From assembly GCA_016234555.1 (NCBI GenBank), contig JACRBJ010000065.1, positions 124,001 to 188,000 on the forward strand: DNA of 64,000 bases, read 5' to 3'. This stretch comes from Chloroflexota bacterium. Lineage in GTDB: Bacteria > Chloroflexota > Anaerolineae > Anaerolineales > Villigracilaceae. This document shows, piece after piece, positions 58,400-64,000 of this stretch. Positions within the stretch are counted from its first letter, which is position 1; each line of letters starts with the position of its first letter. The translations under genes were made by a program, and so were the position numbers. The notes under the pieces are model-generated. The model was not told where the DNA came from. It searched no databases and saw nothing but the letters and a program-made list of their open reading frames with translations.

Positions 58400-58510
58400 G
58401 CCCAACAAAGCATGCACTGGACGCTGGGGACTCTGCGGCATGCTTCGCGTCAAGCATTTTTCTGCGCCTCAACCTTTTCCTGTTCGAGCGGCTAATGCAA
58501 ACAGATGGGG
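58400..58510 (+). mobile_element. attC-like site of cassette 2
   Basis: GCCCAACAAAGCATGCAC at the left and CTAATGCAAACAGATGGGG at the right, where intact sites would read ...CGTTGGGC; the right box is thus degenerate. Inner dyad GCATGC / GCATGC. It shares several blocks with 57518-57622. Confidence 0.5.
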
Positions 58511-58604
58511 AAATTAAAAGTCCGTAGCTCCTCCCTTCACATTCAACTAGACAGAACCCATCCCCTCGGCTAAACTTGCGCCATTCTGATCCCGGAGGCA
58601 TTAT

Positions 58605-59816
58605 ATGGATTTCCACAACACCAACGACGCTGTCACCCGCCGCATCAAGGCAATGACGGATCGTATTCATCTTCTCAAGACGAACGACCTTTATTTTTAC
58701 AACCAGCCCGTGCAGGAGATGTTGCCCGGCAACAAGGTGCGCGTGAACGGGCGCGAGATGGGCATGTACGCTTCCTACAGCTACCTCGGACTGGTGGGGC
58801 ATCCGCGCATCAACGAAGCCGCAAAGAAGGCGGTGGATAAATTCGGCACGGGGACCAACGGCGTCCGCACCCTGGCTGGCACGCTGACCATTCACACCGA
58901 GCTCGAAGAAACCATCGCGGAGTTCAAACACGCCGAAGCCGCCATCACCTACACGTCAGGATACGCCACCAACCTGACGGTCATCTCCACCATGATGGGA
59001 CGCGGCGATTACGTCTTCTCAGACAAGATCAACCACGCGTCCATCGTGGACGGCTGTCTCATGTCCGGCGCGGAGTTCCGCCGCTTCCGACACAATGACA
59101 TGGCGCACCTAGAAGGTCTGCTCAAGAATGCGCCCGCAGAAGTCGCAAAACTCGTCGTCGCGGACTCAGTCTTCAGCATGGACGGCGACATCATTGACCT
59201 GCCGAAGATGGTGGAACTGTGCAAAAAATACAACGCCTGGCTGATGATCGACGAAGCCCACTCTCTCGGTGTGCTCGGCGAAAAAGGCACGGGCATCGAA
59301 GAATACTATAACCTGTACGGCGCCATCGACATCAAGATGGGAACGTTGAGCAAGACCATTCCCTCGGTCGGCGGGTACGTCGCCGCGAAACAGGAAATCA
59401 TCACCTACCTGCGTCACGCCAGCCGCGCCTACATTTTCTCCGCCGCGCTGCCGCCCGCCCAAGCCGCCGCCGCCAACGAAGCCTTCAAGGTCATTTTGGA
59501 CGAGCCATGGCGCATCCAACGGTTGAATGAAAACACAAAGCAATTCATCGGCGGGTTGAAAGGCAGGGGCTTCGACACCCTGCTGACCGAGACCGCCATT
59601 GTCCCCGTGTTGTGCGGCGAGGACGACATGGCTTTTGCCATGACCCGCGAAGCCCAGCATAAGGATGTCTTCGTCCTGCCGGTTGTCTCGCCCGCCGTGC
59701 AGGAGGGACTCGCCCGCCTGCGAGCCACCGTCACCGCCGCGCACGAACCAGACGAAATCGAACGCGCGATGGATGTCATCGGCGAAGCGGGCAGGAAACT
59801 GGGTCTGGTCCAATAG
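58605..59816 (+). CDS. Alpha-oxoamine synthase (Kbl/BioF/serine-palmitoyltransferase-like)
   Basis: The protein has 403 aa, PLP fold type I. YLGLVGHPRINEAAKKAVDK, GTGTNGVRTLAGTLTIHTEL, the ring-stacking His in DKINHASIVDGC, DEAHSLGVLGEKG and the PLP Lys in MGTLSKTIPSVGGY (~249) identify the family that condenses an amino acid with an acyl-CoA. The SKTIPS loop differs from the SKA(L/F)G loop of BioF/Kbl, so the product (KAPA, aminoketobutyrate or long-chain sphinganine-like) is open. GGAGG before the ATG. No bio or tdh gene is adjacent. Confidence 0.85.
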   Translation: MDFHNTNDAVTRRIKAMTDRIHLLKTNDLYFYNQPVQEMLPGNKVRVNGREMGMYASYSYLGLVGHPRINEAAKKAVDKFGTGTNGVRTLAGTLTIHTELEETIAEFKHAEAAITYTSGYATNLTVISTMMGRGDYVFSDKINHASIVDGCLMSGAEFRRFRHNDMAHLEGLLKNAPAEVAKLVVADSVFSMDGDIIDLPKMVELCKKYNAWLMIDEAHSLGVLGEKGTGIEEYYNLYGAIDIKMGTLSKTIPSVGGYVAAKQEIITYLRHASRAYIFSAALPPAQAAAANEAFKVILDEPWRIQRLNENTKQFIGGLKGRGFDTLLTETAIVPVLCGEDDMAFAMTREAQHKDVFVLPVVSPAVQEGLARLRATVTAAHEPDEIERAMDVIGEAGRKLGLVQ

Positions 59817-59842
59817 CGCAACGTCGGGCATAAAAATCCCGC

Positions 59843-60352
59843 ATGATAAAAAAACCTTATCCAATCGTTCTTTTCGACTGGGGTGACACTGTCATGTACG
59901 ACGACAACCCCACGTCCACCGTCCCAATGGTCGAATTGGCTGAAGTCCGCGCCGTCGAAGGCGCTGCCGACCTGCTGGCTGAACTCCACGACGGCGGGCG
60001 GCAGAACATCATTGCCACAGCCGCAATGATCTCAGACGAAGTTCAAATCCGCGGGGCGCTGGCGCGCGTGGGACTTGATTCATATTTCTCACGCGTCTAT
60101 TGTTTCAAGAACACGAACCTGTTGAAGAGCGAAGCGTTCTATCGTCACATCCTCGCCGATCTGGATGTCCCCGCTTCGGACGCGCTGATGGTTGGTGGCA
60201 ACTTCGAGAAGGATATTCTGGCTGCCAACGCGGCGGGAATTTTCGGCGTGTGGTTCAATCAAAGGTCGGGTGAGACGCGCAATCACGAACTGCATACCAC
60301 TGTCCATTCGATGCGAGACCTGCGAATATTTTTCCAAACGCTGGAAAAGTAA
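59843..60352 (+). CDS. HAD-superfamily hydrolase
   Basis: The protein has 169 aa. Motif I is IVLFDWGDTVMYDDNP (nucleophile Asp, second Asp at +3 instead of the usual +2), motif II IATAAM is weak, motif III/IV VGGNFEKDILAANAAG retains one acidic residue. The cap is short. Phosphatase activity is probable but uncertain. No Shine-Dalgarno is obvious. It is 27 nt behind the synthase gene. Confidence 0.75.
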   Translation: MIKKPYPIVLFDWGDTVMYDDNPTSTVPMVELAEVRAVEGAADLLAELHDGGRQNIIATAAMISDEVQIRGALARVGLDSYFSRVYCFKNTNLLKSEAFYRHILADLDVPASDALMVGGNFEKDILAANAAGIFGVWFNQRSGETRNHELHTTVHSMRDLRIFFQTLEK

Positions 60353-60395
60353 CTCCAATTGCCAATTACCACCTGCCAACCAAAGGAGTAAACCC

Positions 60396-61736
60396 ATGGG
60401 CGTCATGATGCAAACCTTTTACTGGGATTGTCCGCGCGAGGAAAAAAGGGAATTCAAGTGGTGGAATTACGTCAACGAGAAAGTCCCTGCGCTGGCAAAG
60501 GCGGGATTCACCTCCCTGTGGCTGCCGCCGATTCACAAAGCCGCCAACCTGTCGGGACCTTCGATGGGGTACGACCCCTACGACTATTACGACCTCGGCG
60601 AGTTCGACCAGAAGGGAGCTGTCCCAACCTGGTTCGGCACACGCAGGGAGTTGGAAGACCTCATCGAAAACGCCCACGAAAGCGGGTTGACCCTGATCGC
60701 TGACATGGTCCTGAACCACAACTCCGGCGCGGACGGGCAGGAGGTCAACCCGATCACTGGTCAAACCCGATGGACAGTCTTCAACCCGAAGAGTGGAAAA
60801 TTCCCCCGCAACTGGGAGTGTTTCCATCCCAGCATGTACGAGTCGTGGGACGAGATGACCTTCGGCGATATGCCCGACCTCTCGCACCGCAATCCCTACG
60901 TCTTTGGCGAACTGCTCAAACTTTCCCGCTGGCTGATCGAGGAGATCGGCTTCGACGGCTTCCGCTACGACTTCGTCAAGGGCTTTGCCGCCGCCACCAT
61001 CCAGTCCATTCAGGAATATCGTTACCTGCGGAACGGAAAAAGTTTCAGCCCCTACGGCGTCGCGGAATATTGGGACGGCGCGGGCAACACGATCAACTGG
61101 GTGAACGAGGCAAACCGTAACAACTCCAACCCGGTGGATGCCTTCGATTTTCCGCTGCGCGAACTGCTCAAGAACATGTGCGACCAGTACGGATTCAGTT
61201 TGCGAAGCCTGGTCGGCGGCGAATCCGTTTTGCAGAAACAAAATTACAGCGCGGTCACGTTCGTGGAGAATCACGACCTGCGCGACGAGGGACGCCCGAT
61301 CATCAACGACAAGCTGCTGGCGTATTCCTACATCCTGACCCACGAAGGCTACCCCTGCGTGTTCTGGAAGGATTACTTCAACCTGAACCTGGCGCTCGAA
61401 GGCTCTCCCAACGGCATCGCCGCCCTCGTCGCCGCGCACGAAAAATACGCCGGCGGCGCAACCAGCATCCTGCATCTCGACGACAACCTTTACGTCATGC
61501 AGCGGCGCGGTTTCGGAAACCAGCCCGGCTTGATCTATGTCCTCAACAATCGCGGCGATCATTGGAACGGTCAATGGGTGGATACCCAGTGGAGCAACGC
61601 GGAGTTCGTCCCTGTGGCGTGGTGGAGCAAATCAGACATGTCCCAGCCCTATAATCAGCATACCGACGCCGAGGGACGCGCGCGTTTCTTTGCCGCCCCA
61701 CGCGGGTTTGCGGTGTACGTGGTGAAAGGCTCATGA
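60396..61736 (+). CDS. Cytoplasmic alpha-amylase, GH13
   Basis: The start at 60396 has AAAGGAG; the frame is open much further upstream through the HAD gene but that part is shadow. The protein has 446 aa without signal peptide. GH13 regions: LIADMVLNHNSGAD (I), GFDGFRYDFVKGFAA with nucleophile Asp ~190 (II), GVAEYWDGAGN with acid Glu ~223 (III), TFVENHDLRDEGRP (IV). It hydrolyses alpha-1,4-glucans, probably glycogen or maltodextrins inside the cell. Coupled to the next gene by ATGA. Confidence 0.92.
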   Translation: MGVMMQTFYWDCPREEKREFKWWNYVNEKVPALAKAGFTSLWLPPIHKAANLSGPSMGYDPYDYYDLGEFDQKGAVPTWFGTRRELEDLIENAHESGLTLIADMVLNHNSGADGQEVNPITGQTRWTVFNPKSGKFPRNWECFHPSMYESWDEMTFGDMPDLSHRNPYVFGELLKLSRWLIEEIGFDGFRYDFVKGFAAATIQSIQEYRYLRNGKSFSPYGVAEYWDGAGNTINWVNEANRNNSNPVDAFDFPLRELLKNMCDQYGFSLRSLVGGESVLQKQNYSAVTFVENHDLRDEGRPIINDKLLAYSYILTHEGYPCVFWKDYFNLNLALEGSPNGIAALVAAHEKYAGGATSILHLDDNLYVMQRRGFGNQPGLIYVLNNRGDHWNGQWVDTQWSNAEFVPVAWWSKSDMSQPYNQHTDAEGRARFFAAPRGFAVYVVKGS

Positions 61737-62215
61737 CCGACGTCCACGAGAAATTACGCGCCCTGCTTGACAGGGAAAATGCCGTCTATCGCGTGATCCA
61801 GCACGAAGCCGAGGGACGCACGGAATTCATCACGCAAATCCGCGGCAACCGCATCGAACAAGCCATCAAGTCGATGGTAGTGCAGGTGCGGATGAGCAAA
61901 AAGGAAAACCTGTATTACCTCGCCAACGTCCCCGGCGACTGCCGTGTGGACTTTGATGCCATCAAAGCGCATTTCAACGCAGCTGGCATTGGCATGGCTT
62001 CGCGCGAAAAGGCGGAGGCGTTGACGGGTTGCGTCATCGGGTCGATTCCGCCTTTTTCATTCAGCGACCAGCTTGGGGTTCTGGCGGACCCGCTCATCAG
62101 GGAGAACGAGGAAGTCGTCTTCAACGCGGGCAGTTTGGAAAAATCCATTTTCATGAAGATGGAGGATTATTTCAGGATCGCAAATCCGCAGGTGGTGAGA
62201 ATCGCCCTGCGGTAA
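61733..62215 (+). CDS. YbaK/EbsC-type aminoacyl-tRNA deacylase-like protein
   Basis: The protein has 160 aa. The YbaK/ProX fold is visible in EFITQIRGNRIEQAIKSMVV, LYYLANVPGDCRVDFDAIK, GIGMASREKAEALTGCVIGS and the closing VVFNAGSLEKSIFM. Such domains clear mischarged Cys- or Ala-tRNA. The catalytic-site Lys equivalent appears in IEQAIKSMV. It overlaps the amylase stop by 4 nt. Confidence 0.83.
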   Translation: MTDVHEKLRALLDRENAVYRVIQHEAEGRTEFITQIRGNRIEQAIKSMVVQVRMSKKENLYYLANVPGDCRVDFDAIKAHFNAAGIGMASREKAEALTGCVIGSIPPFSFSDQLGVLADPLIRENEEVVFNAGSLEKSIFMKMEDYFRIANPQVVRIALR

Positions 62216-62272
62216 TCAATTGTCCCTTTGTCAAAACCAGAGGATGCGCAGAAATTACTTTAGAGGTGACCC

Positions 62273-62779
62273 ATGGATGCGTACGAGAAAAGTGTCGACA
62301 AGGCAGTAAATGCAGTTGAAAAGGTTGCAAGCGGGGCAAACCGTTTATATATCGGTTGTATCACGATCCTTGCCAATTTATTTTTCATGGCATTTTGTTT
62401 GTGGGGCGTGTATGCGGCATACACAAGCTGGCAGTTGGAGACCAACGGCGAAAGGACGACGGGCGTGGTGGTGCGCCTGCTTGAACAAAGCGACTCCGAT
62501 GGCGGATGCTGTACTTATGTGCCCGTCGTTCAATTCGAGGCGGGTGGCAGCACATATTCCTTTGAAGGAGACACAGCATCCTATCCCCCGCAATATGAGG
62601 TGGGCGAAGAAGTATCCGTGCTGTACGACCCATCCAGCCCCAACACGGCGCAGATCGACAAGTTTTCAGAACGCTGGTTGATGCCGCTCATCCTCATTCC
62701 CGCCATGATTCTTGCTTCCATCATCCTTACCTTTTTCATGATCCGCGCCTGGCGTCGCGGCGAAACCATACTCGAATGA
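62273..62779 (+). CDS. DUF3592-like membrane protein
   Basis: The protein has 168 aa. Two membrane segments (ITILANLFFMAFCLWGVYAAY; LMPLILIPAMILASIILTFFM) flank an outer beta domain with CCTYVPVVQFEAGGSTYSFE and YEVGEEVSVLYDPSSPNTA, the DUF3592 pattern. Function unknown. TAGAGGTGA precedes the ATG. Stop overlaps the next start by 4 nt. Confidence 0.8.
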   Translation: MDAYEKSVDKAVNAVEKVASGANRLYIGCITILANLFFMAFCLWGVYAAYTSWQLETNGERTTGVVVRLLEQSDSDGGCCTYVPVVQFEAGGSTYSFEGDTASYPPQYEVGEEVSVLYDPSSPNTAQIDKFSERWLMPLILIPAMILASIILTFFMIRAWRRGETILE

Positions 62780-63543
62780 ACCTTGAACTGAAAAATAAAA
62801 TTGCCATCATCACAGGCGCAAGCCGCGGAATTGGGAAATCCATCGCCCAGACATTATCTGCCGAAGGAATGAAGTTGACTCTCGTAGCTCGTTCCCCGCT
62901 GGAGGAATTTTTCGCTTCGCTTCCAAGCCCCAGCCTGCCTCTGTCCATTGACCTGCGCCACGCTGATTCAGCTTCCCGCATCGTGGACGCCACTCTCGAA
63001 AAATTTGGCGCGCTTGACCTGGTGGTCAACAATGCAGGCGCCACCAAGCGCGGAGATTTCCTCTCCCTGACCGACGACGAATGGACAGACGGCTTCGCCC
63101 TCAAATTTTACGGGGCCATGCGCCTCTCCCGCGCTGCGTGGACTCACCTGGTGCAAAGCAGGGGCAGCATCATCAACATCATCGGCGTCGGCGGGCGCAC
63201 AGGCTCCGCCGAGTTCGCCATCGGTGGCGCAGTCAACGCCGCGCTGATGAACCTCACCAAAGTTTTGGCAGATCGTGGAATCAAAGACGGTGTGCGGGTC
63301 AATGCCATTAACCCAGGTTCGATTGCCACTGAAAGATTGCAGACCAGAATCAAAGCCTTTGCTTCAGAGCAAAATATCACCATCGAAGAAGCAAGAATCC
63401 AAATGGCTAAAAAACTTGGCGTTGCGCGTTTTGGCGAACCCGAAGAAATCGCCCGCGCGGTCACCTTCCTCGCATCTCCGCAAGCCGCCTACGTCCAGGG
63501 AGCCATCCTTGATGTGGATGGGGGAGCCACGCGAACCTTGTAA
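62776..63543 (+). CDS. SDR-fold protein lacking the catalytic Ser-Tyr-Lys
   Basis: The protein has 255 aa. Cofactor site TGASRGIGKSIAQTL and NNAGATKRGDF are normal, and the end (SPQAAYVQGAILDVDGGA) is typical of FabG-like enzymes. At the active site, however, the usual YxxxK is replaced: the aligned stretch reads EFAIGGAVNAALMNLTKVLA, with Gly and Asn at those positions, and the Ser strand reads IINIIGVGG. It may bind NAD(P) without reductase activity or use another chemistry. Coupled to the DUF3592 gene. Confidence 0.8.
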   Translation: MNLELKNKIAIITGASRGIGKSIAQTLSAEGMKLTLVARSPLEEFFASLPSPSLPLSIDLRHADSASRIVDATLEKFGALDLVVNNAGATKRGDFLSLTDDEWTDGFALKFYGAMRLSRAAWTHLVQSRGSIINIIGVGGRTGSAEFAIGGAVNAALMNLTKVLADRGIKDGVRVNAINPGSIATERLQTRIKAFASEQNITIEEARIQMAKKLGVARFGEPEEIARAVTFLASPQAAYVQGAILDVDGGATRTL

Positions 63544-63562
63544 TTTATATCCCGGAGGTCGA

Positions 63563-63907
63563 ATGTACGAGCATCATAAACAACCCTTAGCCAAACGCTC
63601 GGTATTTGCCAAGCGTCTGGCATTGAATGGGATTATTGGTTTGATTCTGCTGATGTTTTCATTAGGCATGGGGATGATCGGCTACCATTTCTTCGAAGGA
63701 CTCTCGTGGATTGATGCTTTGCTCAACGCTTCGATGATCCTCGGGGGAATGGGACCTGTCGCCCCATTGCAGACGGCCGCGGGAAAATTATTCGCCTCTT
63801 TTTATGCGCTGTATTCGGGAGTGGTTTTGCTGGCTTCGGTTGGAATCCTTGCCACACCAATCTTTCATCGCTTCCTACATCGTTTCCACCTTGCGGAAGA
63901 TAGATAA
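63563..63907 (+). CDS. Small conserved two-segment membrane protein
   Basis: The ATG at 63563 with CGGAGG sets a 114-aa protein; the open frame upstream is shadow of the SDR. Membrane segments are NGIIGLILLMFSLGMGMIGYHF and FASFYALYSGVVLLASVGIL, joined by LNASMILGGMGPVAPLQTAAG. The loop resembles a pore loop of two-segment ion channels but lacks TVGYG. Conserved hypothetical proteins of this form occur in several phyla (recalled). Confidence 0.75.
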   Translation: MYEHHKQPLAKRSVFAKRLALNGIIGLILLMFSLGMGMIGYHFFEGLSWIDALLNASMILGGMGPVAPLQTAAGKLFASFYALYSGVVLLASVGILATPIFHRFLHRFHLAEDR

Positions 63908-64000
63908 TCCCAATTTACTTTTTCGGCGCCAGGTTGTCTTTGATGAACCATTCTCACGAGGAGATTTGCGCTTATTCCTTCGTAATCAACCTGACCTGAT
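63908..64000. other. Window end, no assignable gene
   Basis: A minus-strand frame ends at 63916 with EWFIKDNLAPKK before its stop, which looks like a real C-terminus, but a TGA stands directly in front of it. It may be the tail of a gene with a frameshift, or chance. Confidence 0.25.

Noticed and set aside
60366..61574. 402-codon open frame on the minus strand
   Set aside because: It lies fully antisense to the amylase, whose GH13 motifs are clear; the product has no recognisable motif and the frame is a codon-bias shadow.
1..64000. CRISPR array, prophage, transposon or toxin-antitoxin pair
   Set aside because: No regularly spaced direct repeats, no transposase, integrase, phage structural or toxin-antitoxin motif was recognised in any frame.

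Overview
The window reads as ordinary chromosome from a Gram-negative-like or monoderm bacterium of the Chloroflexota, most likely Anaerolineae. This is an inference. It rests on Thr/Pro-rich linkers behind lipoprotein signal peptides, PD40 (WSPDG) repeat proteins, a system I cytochrome c maturation cluster with a Cys-type CcmE, and many short palindromic or word-like intergenic repeats. No rRNA, tRNA, CRISPR array, transposase or phage gene was seen. Coding density is high, and most genes have a recognisable ribosome binding site or a promoter placed directly on the start codon.

Layout. 1-4.8 kb: 3' end of polyphosphate kinase, a frameshifted signal peptidase I between two look-alike hairpins, a PD40 lipoprotein and an HdrD-like membrane iron-sulfur protein. 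4.9-10.7 kb: two tandem diguanylate cyclases and mutL on the minus strand, then a divergent HAD phosphatase and an exonuclease-like RNase H protein. 10.7-18.7 kb: a secreted alpha/beta hydrolase preceded by a tiny coupled ORF, two STAS proteins bracketing a ferric-reductase-like enzyme, a rhodanese, and a NicO transporter fused to PD40 repeats. 19-23.3 kb: DUF4129 - membrane protein - MoxR ATPase - DUF58 - membrane protein operon. 23.7-26.8 kb: a Fur/Zur-type regulator with a Fur-like box and a zinc/manganese ABC importer. 26.8-32.7 kb: SRPBCC protein, two tandem M1-peptidase lipoproteins, a sensor histidine kinase. 32.7-42 kb: RibD-C reductase, GTP cyclohydrolase II, SDR, hydrolase, EamA exporter, Nudix, PLP aminotransferase, malic enzyme, aldo/keto reductase and a LysM lipoprotein. 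42-45.2 kb: oligopeptide-type binding protein and a membrane metallopeptidase. 45.6-55.0 kb: the complete ccm cluster (ccmE, F, H, G, a CcmI-like zinc ribbon, a cytochrome c, ccmA, B, C and a ccmD missed by length cutoffs). 55-58.6 kb: a lytic-transglycosylase-like protein followed by two AT-rich cassette-like genes, each with an attC-like tail, with a diverged copy of the transglycosylase 3' end between them. 58.6-64 kb: an alpha-oxoamine synthase, HAD protein, cytoplasmic alpha-amylase, YbaK deacylase, DUF3592 protein, a catalytically degenerate SDR and a small membrane protein.

Three patterns cut across the genes. First, at least eight genes carry a TANNNT box placed 6 or 7 nt before the start codon with no ribosome binding site, the architecture of leaderless transcription. 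At mutL/HAD a single palindromic ATTATAAT can serve both divergent genes with identical spacing. Second, several families of short dyad or word repeats fill intergenic gaps and have entered reading frames (MutL linker, HdrD-like protein, a signal peptide). Third, the 56.7-58.5 kb region looks like an integron-type cassette insertion and is the best candidate here for an undescribed mobile arrangement.
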